A DNA stretch of 64,000 nucleotides from Alentia gelatinosa (GCA_950022655.1 OX465579.1:77759193-77823192); one strand, 5' to 3'. Positions 35,887 through 48,069 are shown, numbered from the stretch's first letter. Made by a program: numbers and translations. Notes: generated by a model not told the origin, from the sequence alone.

Positions 35887-36279
35887 TTAATGGAAATTAA
35901 TGGTCTAAGAAAGTAAGTGACCGCAATCATTCAGAACAGAGATTATACACCTAAGAGTAAACGAAGAGCAGTATGTTTAGCCAAATTATTCCCTATCAGT
36001 ATGGAATGGAAGGGTCATGCAGCATCATTTCTAGTTCAGGGAAATTATATACTCTCTAAAGAGGGATTCAAACTCCTTATCATAATATATAGTAAAAGGG
36101 AGACCTCAATACAGTTTCTAGACTGGTTGGTAAACCTGACTTCATTGCAATAATTAGTCCAATCAATGAGGATGTCCAAGGTCATGCAGAAGAACCATTT
36201 TTTCTTTGCAGGAAATATTTGAGATAAGTAATGAATTGAAGGGAAAGTGAAAAGTGTTTCAGGTTGAGCAAAAACGGTC

Positions 36280-36363
36280 TGTCAGAAGTGGGATTCGAAC
36301 CCACGCCCACAGAAGTGGACTGCGACCTGAACGCAGCGCCTTAGACCGCTCGGCCATCCTGAC
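36280..36363 (-). tRNA. tRNA-Leu-CAG: tRNA-Leu (CAG), majority copy
   Basis: Majority sequence; T5 at 36270..36274. Partner of 23532. Confidence 0.95.
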
Positions 36364-36749
36364 TTAATGGAAATTAATGGTCTAAGAAAGTAAGTGACTG
36401 CAATCATTCAGAACAGAGATTCTACACCTAAGAGTGAAGGGAGGGCAGTATGTCTAGCCAAATTATTCCATATCAGTATGGAATGGAAGTGTCATGCAGC
36501 ATCATTTCTTGTTAAGGGAAATATATCCTCTCAAACAACGGATTCATACTCTCTATCATATAGTGAAAGGGAGACCTTAATACAGTATCTAGACTGGTTG
36601 GTCATCCTGACTTCATTGCAATAATTAGTCCAATCAATGAGGATGTCCAAGGTCATGCAGAAGAACCATTTTGCTTTGCAGGAAATATTTGAGGTAGCTA
36701 ATGAATAGAAGGGAAAGTGGAAAGTGTTTCAGGTTGAGCAAAAATAGTC

Positions 36750-36833
36750 TGTAAGAAGAGGGATTCGAACCCACGCCCACAGAAGTGGACTGTGACCTGA
36801 ACGCAGCGCCTTAGACCGCTCGGCCATCCTGAC
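36750..36833 (-). pseudogene. tRNA-Leu-CAG: tRNA-Leu (CAG), three-lesion class
   Basis: Same three stem mismatches as 862..945. Partner of 24002. Confidence 0.8.
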
Positions 36834-37219
36834 TTAATGGAAATGACCGGTCTAAGAAAGTAAGTGACTACAATCATTCAGAACAGAGATTCTACACATA
36901 AGAGTGAAGGGAGGGCAGTATGTCTAGCCACTTTATTCCATATCGGTATGGAATGGAAGTGTCATGCAGCATCATTTCTTGTTAAGGGAAATATATCCTC
37001 TCAAACAACGGATTCATACTCCTTATCATATAGTGAAAGGGAGACCTTAATACAGTATCTAGACTGGTTGGTCATCCTGACTTCATTGCAATAATTAGTC
37101 CAATCAATGAGGATGTCCAAGGTCATGCAGAAGAACCATTTTGCTTTGCAGGAAATATTTGAGGTAGCTAATGAATAGAAGGGAAAGTGGAAAGTGTTTC
37201 AGGTTGAGCAAAAATAGTC

Positions 37220-37303
37220 TGTCAGAAGTGGGATTCGAACCCACGCCCACAGAAGTGGACTGCGACCTGAACGCAGCGCCTTAGACCGCTCGGCCATCCT
37301 GAC
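37220..37303 (-). tRNA. tRNA-Leu-CAG: tRNA-Leu (CAG), majority copy
   Basis: Majority sequence; T5 at 37210..37214. Partner of 24472. Confidence 0.95.
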
Positions 37304-37689
37304 TTAATAGAAATGACTGGTCTAAGAAAGTAAGTGGCCGCAATCATTCAGAACAGAGATTATACACCTAAGAGTGAAGGGAGGGCAGTATGTCTAGCCA
37401 AATTATTCCATATCAGTATGGAATGGAAGTGTCATGCAGCATCATTTCTTGTTAAGGGAAATATATCCTCTCAAACAAAGGATTCAAACTCCTTATCATA
37501 TAGTGAAAGGGAGACCTTAATACAGTAACTAGACTGGTTGGTCATCCTGACTTCATTGCAATAATTAGTCCAATCAATGATTATGTCCAAGGTCATGCAG
37601 AAGAACCATTTTGCTTTGCAGGAAATATTTGAGATAACTAATGAATTGAAGGGAAAGTGAAAAGTGTTTCAAGTTGAGCAAAAATAGTC

Positions 37690-37773
37690 TGTCAGAAGTG
37701 GGATTCGAACCCACGCCCACAGAAGTGGACTGCGACCTGAACGCAGCGCCTTAGACCGCTCGGCCATCCTGAC
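37690..37773 (-). tRNA. tRNA-Leu-CAG: tRNA-Leu (CAG), majority copy
   Basis: Majority sequence; T5 at 37680..37684. Last copy of the second 12.7-kb block. Confidence 0.95.
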
Positions 37774-38159
37774 TTAATAGAAATGACTGGTCTAAGAAAG
37801 TAAGTGGCCGCAATCATTCAGAACAGAGATTATACACCTAAGAGTGAAGGGAGGGCAGTATGTCTAGCCAAATTATTCCATATCAGTATGGAATGGAAGT
37901 GTCATGCAGCATCATTTCTTGTTAAGGGAAATATATCCTCTCAAACAACGGATTCATACTCCTTATCATATAGTGAAAGGGAGACCTTAATACAGTATCT
38001 AGACTGGTTGGTCATCCTGACTTCATTGCAATAATTAGTCCAATCAATGAGGATGTCCAAGGTCATGCAGAAGAACCATTTTGCTTTGCAGGAAATATTT
38101 GAGGTAGCTAATGAATAGAAGGGAAAGTGGAAAGTGTTTCAGGTTGAGCAAAAATAGTC

Positions 38160-38243
38160 TGTCAGAAGTGGGATTCGAACCCACGCCCACAGAAGTGGAC
38201 TGCGACCTGAACGCAGCGCCTTAGACCGCTCGGCCATCCTGAC
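38160..38243 (-). tRNA. tRNA-Leu-CAG: tRNA-Leu (CAG), majority copy
   Basis: Majority sequence; T5 at 38150..38154. Confidence 0.95.
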
Positions 38244-38636
38244 TTAATGGAAATTAATGGTCTAAGAAAGTAAGTGACCGCAATCATTCAGAACAGAGAT
38301 TATACACCTAAGAGTAAACGAGTAGCAGTATGTTTAGCCAAATTATTCCCTATCAGTATGGAATGGAAGGGTCATGCAGCATCATTTCTAGTTCAGGGAA
38401 ATTATATACTCTCTAAAGAGGGATTCAAACTCCTTATCATAATATATAGTAAAAGGGAGACCTCAATACAGTTTCTAGACTGGTTGGTAAACCTGACTTC
38501 ATTGCAATAATTAGTCCAATCAATGAGGATGTCCAAGGTCATGCAGAAGAACCATTTTTTCTTTGCAGGAAATATTTGAGATAAGTAATGAATTGAAGGG
38601 AAAGTGAAAAGTGTTTCAGGTTGAGCAAAAACGGTC

Positions 38637-38720
38637 TGTCAGAAGTGGGATTCGAACCCACGCCCACAGAAGTGGACTGCGACCTGAACGCAGCGCCTTA
38701 GACCGCTCGGCCATCCTGAC
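38637..38720 (-). tRNA. tRNA-Leu-CAG: tRNA-Leu (CAG), majority copy
   Basis: Majority sequence; T5 at 38627..38631. Confidence 0.95.
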
Positions 38721-39106
38721 TTAATGGAAATGACCGGTCTAAGAAAGTAAGTGACTGCAATCATTCAGAACAGAGATTCTACACCTAAGAGTGAAGGGAG
38801 GGCAGTATGTCTAGCCAAATTATTCCATATCAGTATGGAATGGAAGTGTCATGCAGCATCATTTCTTGTTAAGGGAAATATATCCTCTCAAACAACGGAT
38901 TCATACTCTCTATCATATAGTGAAAGGGAGACCTTAATACAGTATCTAGACTGGTTGGTCATCCTGACTTCATTGCAATAATTAGTCCAATCAATGAGGA
39001 TGTCCAAGGTCATGCAGAAGAACCATTTTGCTTTGCAGGAAATATTTGAGGTAGCTAATGAATAGAAGGGAAAGTGGAAAGTGTTTCAGGTTGAGCAAAA
39101 ATAGTC

Positions 39107-39190
39107 TGTAAGAAGAGGGATTCGAACCCACGCCCACAGAAGTGGACTGTGACCTGAACGCAGCGCCTTAGACCGCTCGGCCATCCTGAC
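39107..39190 (-). pseudogene. tRNA-Leu-CAG: tRNA-Leu (CAG), three-lesion class
   Basis: Same three stem mismatches as 862..945; the rightmost member of this class. Confidence 0.8.
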
Positions 39191-39576
39191 TTAATGGAAA
39201 TGACCGGTCTAAGAAAGTAAGTGACTACAATCATTCAGAACAGAGATTCTACACATAAGAGTGAAGGGAGGGCAGTATGTCTAGCCAAATTATTCCATAT
39301 CGGTATGGAATGGAAGTGTCATGCAGCATCATTTCTTGTTAAGGGAAATATATCCTCTCAAACAACGGATTCATACTCCTTATCATATAGTGAAAGGGAG
39401 ACCTTAATACAGTATCTAGACTGGTTGGTCATCCTGACTTCATTGCAATAATTAGTCCAATCAATGAGGATGTCCAAGGTCATGCAGAAGAACCATTTTG
39501 CTTTGCAGGAAATATTTGAGGTAGCTAATGAATAGAAGGGAAAGTGGAAAGTGTTTCAGGTTGAGCAAAAATAGTC

Positions 39577-39660
39577 TGTCAGAAGTGGGATTCGAACCCA
39601 CGCCCACAGAAGTGGACTGCGACCTGAACGCAGCGCCTTAGACCGCTCGGCCATCCTGAC
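39577..39660 (-). tRNA. tRNA-Leu-CAG: tRNA-Leu (CAG), majority copy
   Basis: Majority sequence; T5 at 39567..39571. Confidence 0.95.
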
Positions 39661-40046
39661 TTAATAGAAATGACTGGTCTAAGAAAGTAAGTGGCCGCAA
39701 TCATTCAGAACAGAGATTATACACCTAAGAGTGAAGGGAGGGCAGTATGTCTAGCCAAATTATTCCATATCAGTATGGAATGGAAGTGTCATGCAGCATC
39801 ATTTCTTGTTAAGGGAAATATATCCTCTCAAACAAAGGATTCATACTCCTTATCATATAGTGAAAGGGAGACCTTAATACAGTATCTAGACTGGTTGGTC
39901 ATCCTGACTTCATTGCAATAATTAGTCCAATCAATGAGGATGTCCAAGGTCATGCAGAAAAACCATTTTGCTTTGCAGGAAATATTTGAGGTAGCTAATG
40001 AATAGAAGGGAAAGTGGAAAGTGTTTCAGGTTGAGCAAAAATAGTC

Positions 40047-40130
40047 TGTCAGAAGTGGGATTCGAACCCACGCCCACAGAAGTGGACTGCGAACTGAACG
40101 CAGCGCCTTAGACCGCTCGGCCATCCTGAC
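40047..40130 (-). tRNA. tRNA-Leu-CAG: tRNA-Leu (CAG), anticodon-loop variant
   Basis: One change in the anticodon loop: TTCAGGT becomes TTCAGTT, so the base just 3' of anticodon CAG (position 37, normally a modified purine) is T. Decoding by this copy is likely impaired. Confidence 0.8.
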
Positions 40131-40522
40131 TTAATGGAAATTAATGGTCTAAGAAAGTAAGTGACCGCAATCATTCAGAACTGAGATTCTACACCTAAGA
40201 GTGAACGGAGAGCAGTATGTTTAGCCAAATTATTCCCTATCAGTATGGAATGGAAGGGTCATGCAGCATCATTTCTAGTTCAGGGAAATTATATACTCTC
40301 TAAAGAAGGATTCAAACTCCTTATCATAATATATAGTAAAAGGGAGACCTCAATACAGTTTCTAGACTGGTTGGTCATCCTGACTTCATTGCAATAATTA
40401 GTCCAATCAATGATTATGTCCAAGGTCATGCAGAAGAACCATTTTGCTTTGCAGGAAATATTTGAGATAAGTAATGAATTGAAGGGAAAGTGAAAAGTGT
40501 TTCAGGTTGAGCAAAAATAGTC

Positions 40523-40606
40523 TGTCAGAAGTGGGATTAAGACCCACGCCCACAGAAGTGGACTGCGACCTGAACGCAGTGCCTTAGACCGCTCGGCCAT
40601 CCTGAC
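40523..40606 (-). pseudogene. tRNA-Leu-CAG: tRNA-Leu (CAG), broken T loop class
   Basis: T-loop replacement as in 7945..8028, plus GGCGCTG to GGCACTG just before the anticodon stem. Confidence 0.75.
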
Positions 40607-40992
40607 TTAATGGAAATGACTGGTCTAAGAAAGTAAGTGACCGCAATCATTCAGAACAGAGATTCTACACCTAAAAGTGAAGGGAGGGCAGTATGTCTAG
40701 CCAAATTATTCCATATCAGTATGGAATGGAAGTGTCATGCAGCATCATTTCTTGTTAAGGGAAATATATCCTCTCAAACAAAGGATTCATACTCCTTATC
40801 ATATAGTGAAAGGGAGACCTTAATACAGTATCTAGACTGATTGGTCATCCTGACTTCATTGCAATAATTAGTCCAATCAATGAGGATGTCCAAGGTCATG
40901 CAGAAAAACCATTTTGCTTTGCAGGAAATATTTGAGATAACTAATGAATTGAAGGGAAAGTGAAAAGTGTTTAAAGTTGAGCAAAAATAGTC

Positions 40993-41076
40993 TGTCACAA
41001 GTGGGATTCGAACCCACGCCCACAGAAGTGGACTGCGACCTGAACGCAGCGCCTTAGACCCCTCGGCCATCCTGAC
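40993..41076 (-). tRNA. tRNA-Leu-CAG: tRNA-Leu (CAG), acceptor and D-arm variant
   Basis: Acceptor 3' strand TTGTGACA (one G-G mismatch) and the GAGGGG D-arm change seen at 4164. Anticodon CAG and B box intact. Confidence 0.75.
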
Positions 41077-41462
41077 TTAATGGAAATGACTGGTCTAAGA
41101 AAGTAAGTGGCCGCAATCATTCAGAACAGAGATTATACACCTAAGAGTGAAGGGAGGGCAGTATGTCTAGCCAAATTATTCCATATCAGTATGGAATGGA
41201 AGTGTCATGCAGCATCATTTCTTGTTAAGGGAAATATATCCTCTCAAACAACGGATTCATACTCCTTATCATATAGTGAAAGGGAGACCTTAATACAGTA
41301 TCTAGACTGGTTGGTCATCCTGACTTCATTGCAATAATTAGTCCAATCAATGATAATGTCCAAGGTCATGCAGAAGAACCATTTTGCTTTGCAGGAAATA
41401 TTTGAGATAAGTAATGAATAGAAGTGAAAGTGGAAAGTGTTTCAGGTTGAGCAAAAATAGTC

Positions 41463-41546
41463 TGTCAGAAGTGGGATTCGAACCCACGCCCACAGAAGTG
41501 GACTGCGACCTGAACGCAGCGCCTTAGACCGCTCGGCCATCCTGAC
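41463..41546 (-). tRNA. tRNA-Leu-CAG: tRNA-Leu (CAG), majority copy
   Basis: Majority sequence; T5 at 41453..41457. Confidence 0.95.
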
Positions 41547-41938
41547 TTAATGGAAATTAATGGTCTAAGAAAGTAAGTGACCGCAATCATTCAGAACAGA
41601 GATTATACACCTAAGAGTGAACGAAGAGCAGTATGTTTAGCCAAATTATTCCCTATCAGTATGGAATGGAAGGGTCATGCAGCATCATTTCTAGTTCAGG
41701 GAAATTATATACTCTCTAAAGAAGGATTCAAACTCCTTATCATAATATATAGTAAAAGGGAGACCTCAATACAGTTTCTAGACTGGTTGGTAAACCTGAC
41801 TTCATTGCAATAATTAGTCCAATCAATGAGGATGTCCAAGGTCATGCAGAAGAACCATTTTGCTTTGCAGGAAATATTTGAGATAAGTAATGAATTGAAG
41901 GGAAAGTGAAAAGTGTTTCAGGTTGAGCAAAAATAGTC

Positions 41939-42022
41939 TGTCAGAAGTGGGATTCTAACCCACGCCCACAGAAGTGGACTGCGACCTGAACGCAGCGCCT
42001 AAGACCGCTCGGCCATCCTGAC
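41939..42022 (-). tRNA. tRNA-Leu-CAG: tRNA-Leu (CAG), T-loop and D-loop variant
   Basis: The T loop reads TTAGAAT (invariant C56 lost, B box weakened) and the D loop has TCTTAGG where the majority has TCTAAGG. Doubtful function. Confidence 0.65.
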
Positions 42023-42414
42023 TTAATGGAAATGACTGGTCTAAGAAAGTAAGTGACCGCAATCATTCAGAACAGAGATTCTACACCTCAGAGTGAAGGG
42101 AGGGCAGTATGTCTAGCCAAATTATTCCATATCAGTATGTACTGGAAGTGTCATGCAGCATCATTTCTTGTCAAGGGAAATTATATCCTCTCAAACAAAG
42201 GATTCAAACTCCTTATCATAATATATAGTAAAAGGGAGACCTTAATACAGTATCTAGACTGGTTGGTCATCCTGACTTCATTGCAATAATTAGTCCAATC
42301 AATGAGGATGTCCAAGGTCATGCAGAAAAACCATTTTGCTTTGCAGGAAATATTTGAGATAACTAATGAATTGAAGGGAAAGTGAAAAGTGTTTCAGGTT
42401 GAGCAAAAATAGTC

Positions 42415-42498
42415 TGTCAGAAGTGGGATTCGAACCCACACCCACAGAAGTGCACTGCGACCTGAACGCAGCGCCTTAGACCGCTCCGCCATCCTGAC
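42415..42498 (-). tRNA. tRNA-Leu-CAG: tRNA-Leu (CAG), multi-change copy
   Basis: Variable-arm change as at 9361, plus GGGTGTGGG for GGGCGTGGG before the T stem, and A box TGGCGGAGCGG. Anticodon CAG intact. Confidence 0.7.
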
Positions 42499-42890
42499 TT
42501 AATGGAAATTAATGGTCTAAGAAAGTAAGTGACCGCAATCATTCAGAACAGAGATTCTACACCTAAGAGTGAACGGAGAGCAGTATGTTTAGCCAAATTA
42601 TTCCCTTTCAGTATGGAATGGAAGGGTCATGCAGCATCATTTCTAGTTCAGGGAAATTATATACTCTCTAAAGAAGGATTCAAACTCTTTATCATAATAT
42701 ATAGTAAAAGGGAGACCTCAATACAGTTTCTAGACTGGTTGTTAAACCTGACTTCATTGCAATAATTAGTCCAATCAATGAGGATGTCCAAGGTCATGCA
42801 GAAGAACCATTTTGCTTTGCAGGAAATATTTGAGATAAGTAATGAATTGAAGGGAAAGTGAAAAGTGTTTCAGGTTGAGCAAAAATAGTC

Positions 42891-42973
42891 TGTCAGAAGT
42901 GGTATTCGAACCCACGCCCACAGAAGTTGACTGCGACGAGAAACAGTGCCTTAGACCGCTCGGCCATCCTGAC
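42891..42973 (-). pseudogene. tRNA-Leu pseudogene, anticodon arm destroyed
   Basis: 83 nt; the anticodon arm is replaced (plus strand GACGAGAAACAGTGCC) with a net loss of one base, so the 5-bp stem and the CAG anticodon are gone. The variable arm also has a G-to-T change. T arm and B box remain. Confidence 0.85.
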
Positions 42974-43359
42974 TTAATGGAAATGACCGGTCTAAGAAAG
43001 TAAGTGACTGCAATCATTCAGAACTGAGATTCTACACATAAGAGTGAAGGGAGGGCAGTATGTCTGGCCAAATTATTCCATATGAATATGGAATGGAAGT
43101 GTCATGCAGCATCATTTCTTGTTAAGGGAAATATATCCTCTCAAACAAAGGATTCATACTCCTTATCATATAGTGAAAGGGAGACCTTAATACAGTATCT
43201 AGACTGGTTGGTCATCCTGACTTCATTGCAATAATTAGTCCAATCAATGAGGATGTCCAAGGTCATGCAGAAAAACCATTTTGCTTTGCAGGAAATATTT
43301 GAGATAAGTAATGAATTGAAGGGAAAGTGAAAAGTGTTTCAGGTTGAGCAAAAATAGTC

Positions 43360-43443
43360 TGTCAGAAGTGGGATTCGAACCCACGCCCACAGAAGTGGAC
43401 TGCGACCTGAACGCAGCGCCTTAGACCGCTCGGCCATCCTGAC
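43360..43443 (-). tRNA. tRNA-Leu-CAG: tRNA-Leu (CAG), majority copy
   Basis: Majority sequence; T5 at 43350..43354. Confidence 0.95.
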
Positions 43444-43835
43444 TTAATGGAAATTAATGGTCTAAGAAAGTAAGTGACCGCAATCATTCAGAACTGAGAT
43501 TCTACACCTAAGAGTGAACGGAGAGCAGTATGTTTAGCCAAATTATTCCCTATCAGTATGGAATGGAAGGGTCATGCAGCATCATTTCTAGTTCAGGGAA
43601 ATTATATACTCTCTAAAGAAGGATTCAAACTCCTTATCATAATATATAGTAAAAGGGAGACCTCAATACAGTTTCTAGACTGGTTGGTCATCCTGACTTC
43701 ATTGCAATAATTAGTCCAATCAATGATTATGTCCAAGGTCATGCAGAAGAACCATTTTGCTTTGCAGGAAATATTTGAGATAAGTAATGAATTGAAGGGA
43801 AAGTGAAAAGTGTTTCAGGTTGAGCAAAAATAGTC

Positions 43836-43919
43836 TGTCACAAGTGGGATTAAGACCCACGCCCACAGAAGTGGACTGCGACCTGAACGCAGCGCCTTAG
43901 ACCGCTCGGCCATCCTGAC
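43836..43919 (-). pseudogene. tRNA-Leu-CAG: tRNA-Leu (CAG), broken T loop and acceptor
   Basis: T-loop replacement as in 7945..8028 combined with the TTGTGACA acceptor change of 40993. Confidence 0.78.
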
Positions 43920-44306
43920 TTAATGGAAATGACCGGTCTAAGAAAGTAAGTGACCGCAATCATTCAGAACAGAGATTCTACACCTAAGAGTGAAGGGAGG
44001 GCAGTATGTCTAGCCAAATTATTCCATATCAGTATGGAATGGAAGTGTCATGCAGCATCATTTATTGCTAAGGGAAATTACATCCTCTCAAACAAAGGAT
44101 TCAAACTCCTTATCATATAGTGAAAGGGAGACCTTAATACAGTATCTAGACTGGTTGGTCATCCTGACTTCATTGCAATAATTAGTCCAATCAATGAGGA
44201 TGTCCAAGGTCATGCAGAAAAACCATTTTGCTTTGCAGGAAATATTTGAGATAAGTAATGAATTGAAGGGAAAGTGAAAAGTGTTTCAGGTTGAGCAAAA
44301 ATAGTC

Positions 44307-44390
44307 TGTCAGAAGTGGGATTCGAACCCACGCCCACAGAAGTGGACTGCGACCTGAACGCAGCGCCTTAGACCGCTCGGCCATCCTGAC
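44307..44390 (-). tRNA. tRNA-Leu-CAG: tRNA-Leu (CAG), majority copy
   Basis: Majority sequence; T5 at 44297..44301. Confidence 0.95.
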
Positions 44391-44776
44391 TTAATGGAAA
44401 TGACCGGTATAAGAAAGTAAGTGACTGCAATCATTCAGAACAGAGATTCTACACATAAGAGTGAAGGGAGGGCAGTATGTCTAGCCAAATTATACCATAT
44501 CAGTATGGAATGGAAGTGTCATGCAGCATCATTTCTTGTTAAGGGAAATATATCCTCTCAGACAAAGGATTCAAAATCCTTATCATATAGTTAAAGGGTG
44601 ACCTTAATACAGTATCTAGACTGGTTGGTCATCCTGACTTCATTGCAATAATTAGTCCAATCAATGAGGATGTCCAAGGTCATGCAGAACAACCATTTTG
44701 CTTTGCAGGAAATATTTGAGATAGCTAATGAATAGAAGGGAAAGTGAAAAGTGTTTTAGGTTGAGCAAAAATAACC

Positions 44777-44860
44777 TGTCAGAAGTGGGATTCGAACCCA
44801 CGCCCACAGAAGTGGACTGCGACCTGAACGCAGCGCCTTAGACCGCTCGGCCATCCTGAC
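44777..44860 (-). tRNA. tRNA-Leu-CAG: tRNA-Leu (CAG), majority copy
   Basis: Majority sequence; T5 at 44767..44771, with GGTTATTTTT as trailer. Confidence 0.95.
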
Positions 44861-45252
44861 TTAATGGAAATTAATGGTCTAAGAAAGTAAGTGACCGCAA
44901 TCATTCAGAACTGAGATTTTACACCTAATAGTGAACGGAGAGCAGTATGTTTAGCCAAATTATTCCCTATCAGTATGGAATGGAAGGGTCATGCAGCATC
45001 ATTTCTAGTTCAGGGAAATTATATACTCTCTATAGAAGGATTCAAACTCCTTATCATAATATATAGTAAAAGGTAGACCTCAATACAGTTTCTAGACTGG
45101 TTGGTCATCCTGACTTCATTGCAATAATTAGTCCAATCAATGATGATGTCCAAGGTCATGCAGAAGAACCATTTTGCTTTGCAGGAAATATTTGAGATAA
45201 GTAATGAATTGAAGGGAAAGTGAAAAGTGTTTCAGGTTGAGCAAAAATAGTC

Positions 45253-45336
45253 TGTCAGAAGTGGGATTCGAACCCACGCCCACAGAAGTGGACTGCGACC
45301 TGAACGCAGCGCCTTAGACCGCTCGGCCATCCTGAC
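45253..45336 (-). tRNA. tRNA-Leu-CAG: tRNA-Leu (CAG), majority copy
   Basis: Majority sequence; T5 at 45243..45247. Confidence 0.95.
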
Positions 45337-45722
45337 TTAATGGAGATGACTGGTGTAAGAAAGTAAGTGACTGCAATCATTCAGAACAGAGATTCTACAC
45401 CTAAGAGTGAAGGGAGGGCAGTATGTCTAGCCAAATTATTCCATATCAGTATGTACTGGAAGTGTCATGCAGCATCATTTCTTGTTAAGGGAAATATATC
45501 CTCTCAAACAAAGGATTCAAACTCCTTATCATATAGTGAAAGGGAGACCTTAATACAGTATCTAGACTGGTTGGTCATCCTGACTTCATTGCAATAATTA
45601 GTCCAATCAATGAGGATGTCCAAGGTCATGCAGAAAAACCATTTTGCTTTGCAGGAAATATTTGAGATAACTAATGAATTGAATGGAAAGTGAAAAGTGT
45701 TTCAGGTTGAGCAAAAATAGTC

Positions 45723-45806
45723 TGTCAGAAGTGGGATTCGAACCCACGCCCACAGAAGTGGACTGCGACCTGAACGCAGCACCTTAGACCGCTCGGCCAT
45801 CCTGAC
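45723..45806 (-). tRNA. tRNA-Leu-CAG: tRNA-Leu (CAG), D-stem variant
   Basis: One change: AAGGCGCTG to AAGGTGCTG at the base of the D stem. The unit to its right has a 5-bp shorter 5' flank. Same change at 47129 and 49485. Confidence 0.88.
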
Positions 45807-46187
45807 TTAATGGAAAAGTGTAAGAAAGTAAGTGACTGCAATCATTCAGAACAGAGATTCTACACATAAGAGTGAAGGGAGGGCAGTATGTCTAGCCAAA
45901 TTATTCCATATCAGTATGGAATGGAAGTGTCATGCAGCATCATTTCTTGTTAAGGGAAATATATCCTCTCAAACAAAGGATTCAAAATCCTTATCATATA
46001 GTGAAAGGGAGACCTTAATACAGTATCTAGACTGGTTGGTCATCCTGACTTCATTGCAATAATTAGTCCAATCAATGAGGATGTCCAAGGTCATGCAGAA
46101 AAACCATTTTGCTTTGCAGGAAATATTTGAGATAACTAATGAATTGAAGGGAAAGTGAAAAGTGTTTCAAGTTGAGCAAAAATAGTC

Positions 46188-46271
46188 TGTCAGAAGTGGG
46201 ATTCGAACCCACGCCAACAGAAGTGGACTGCGACCTGAATGCAGCGCCTTAGACTGCTCGGCCATCCTGAC
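46188..46271 (-). tRNA. tRNA-Leu-CAG: tRNA-Leu (CAG), multi-change copy
   Basis: Three changes: CTGCG to CTGCA in the anticodon stem (A-C mismatch next to the loop), GAGCAG in the D loop, and TTGGC in the variable arm/T stem junction. Anticodon CAG retained. Confidence 0.7.
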
Positions 46272-46658
46272 TTAATGGAAATGACCGGTCTAAGAAAGTA
46301 AGTGACCGCAATCATTCAGAACAGAGATTCTACAGCTAAGAGTGAAGGGAGGGCAGTATGTCTAGCCAAATTATTCCATATCAGTATGGAATGGAAGTGT
46401 CATGCAGCATCATTTATTGCTAAGGGAAATTACATCCTCTCAAACAAAGGATTCAAACTCCTTATCATATAGTGAAAGGGAGACCTTAATACAGTATCTA
46501 GACTGGTTGGTCATCCTGACTTCATTGCAATAATTAGTCCAATCAATGAGGATGTCCAAGGTCATGCAGAAAAACCATTTTGCTTTGCAGGAAATATTTG
46601 AGATAAGTAATGAATTGAAGGGAAAGTGAAAAGTGTTTCAGGTTGAGCAAAAATAGTC

Positions 46659-46742
46659 TGTCAGAAGTGGGATTCGAACCCACGCCCACAGAAGTGGACT
46701 GCGACCTGAACGCAGCGCCTTAGACCGCTCGGCCATCCTGAC
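46659..46742 (-). tRNA. tRNA-Leu-CAG: tRNA-Leu (CAG), majority copy
   Basis: Majority sequence; T5 at 46649..46653. Confidence 0.95.
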
Positions 46743-47128
46743 TTAATGGAAATGACCGGTATAAGAAAGTAAGTGACTGCAATCATTCAGAACAGAGATT
46801 CTACACCTAAGAGTGAAGGGAGGGCAGTATGTCTAGCCAAATTATTCCATATCAGTATGGAATGGAAGTGTCATGCAGCATCATTTCTTGTTAAGGGAAA
46901 TATATCCTCTCAGACAAAGGATTCAAAATCCTTGTCATATAGTTAAAGGGAGACCTTAATACAGTATCTAGACTGGTTGGTCATCCTGACTTCATTGCAA
47001 TAATTAGTCCAATCAATGAGGATGTCCAAGGTCATGCAGAAGAACCATTTTGCTTTGCAGGAAATATTTGAGATAAGTAATGAATTGAATGGAAAGTGAA
47101 AAGTGTTTCAGGTTGAGCAAAAATAGTC

Positions 47129-47212
47129 TGTCAGAAGTGGGATTCGAACCCACGCCCACAGAAGTGGACTGCGACCTGAACGCAGCACCTTAGACCGCTC
47201 GGCCATCCTGAC
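47129..47212 (-). tRNA. tRNA-Leu-CAG: tRNA-Leu (CAG), D-stem variant
   Basis: Same single change as 45723..45806, and the same shortened flank to its right. Confidence 0.88.
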
Positions 47213-47593
47213 TTAATGGAAAAGTGTAAGAAAGTAAGTGACTGCAATCATTCAGAACAGAGATTCTACACATAAGAGTGAAGGGAGGGCAGTATGTCTA
47301 GCCAAATTATTCCATATCAGTATGGAATGGAAGTGTCATGCAGCATCATTTCTTGTTAAGGGAAATATATCCTCTCAAACAAAGGATTCAAAATCCTTAT
47401 CATATAGTGAAAGGGAGACCTTAATACAGTATCTAGACTGGTTGGTCATCCTGACTTCATTGCAATAATTAGTCCAATCAATGAGGATGTCCAAGGTCAT
47501 GCAGAAAAACCATTTTGCTTTGCAGGAAATATTTGAGATAAGTAATGAATTGAAGGGAAAGTGAAAAGTGTTTCAGGTTGAGCAAAAATAGTC

Positions 47594-47677
47594 TGTCAGA
47601 AGTGGGATTCGAACCCACGCCCATAGAAGGGGACTGCGACCTGAACGCAGCGCCTTAGACCCCTCGGCCATCCTGAC
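47594..47677 (-). tRNA. tRNA-Leu-CAG: tRNA-Leu (CAG), variable-arm and D-arm variant
   Basis: The variable arm reads CCCCTTCTATGG for CCACTTCTGTGG, so the arm pairs less well; the D arm is GAGGGG as at 4164. The next copy (48070) shares these changes, showing a recent one-unit duplication. Confidence 0.78.
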
Positions 47678-48069
47678 TTAATGGAAACTAATGGTCTAAG
47701 AAAGTAAGTGACCGCAATCATTCAGAACTGAGATTCTACACCTAAGAGTGAACGGAGAGCAGTATGTTTAGCCAAATTATTCCCTATCAGTATGGAATGG
47801 AAGGGTCATGCAGCATCATTTCTAGTTCAGGGAAATTATATACTCTCTAAAGAAGGATTCAAACTCCTTATCATAATATATAGTAAAAAGGAGACCTTAA
47901 TACAGTATCTAGACTGGTTGGTCATCCTGACTTCATTGCAATAATTAGTCCAATCAATGAGGATGTCCAAGGTCATGCAGAAAAACCATTTTGCTTTGCA
48001 GGAAATATTTGAGATAAGTAATGAATTGAAGGGAAAGTGAAAAGTGTTTCAGGTTGAGCAAAAATAGTC

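Larger units (their letters stand above)
25028..37775. repeat. 12,748-bp tandem duplication, copy 2
   Basis: Second copy of the block at 12280..25027. All 27 tRNA copies, including two with acceptor-stem damage (17865 and 30613) and the hybrid unit near 34506, recur in the same order. The match fades near 38303, where the next unit carries AAACGAGTAG in place of GAACGAAGAG. Confidence 0.9.
43950..47238. repeat. 2,352-bp local duplication in the right flank
   Basis: The units at 43950 and 46302 share TTTATTGCTAAGG and TTACATCC, and the units following each share the rare AGTTAAAGG change; spacing is 2,352 bp, about five units. This shows separate, more local turnover in the right flank than in the central 12.7-kb blocks. 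Confidence 0.6.
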
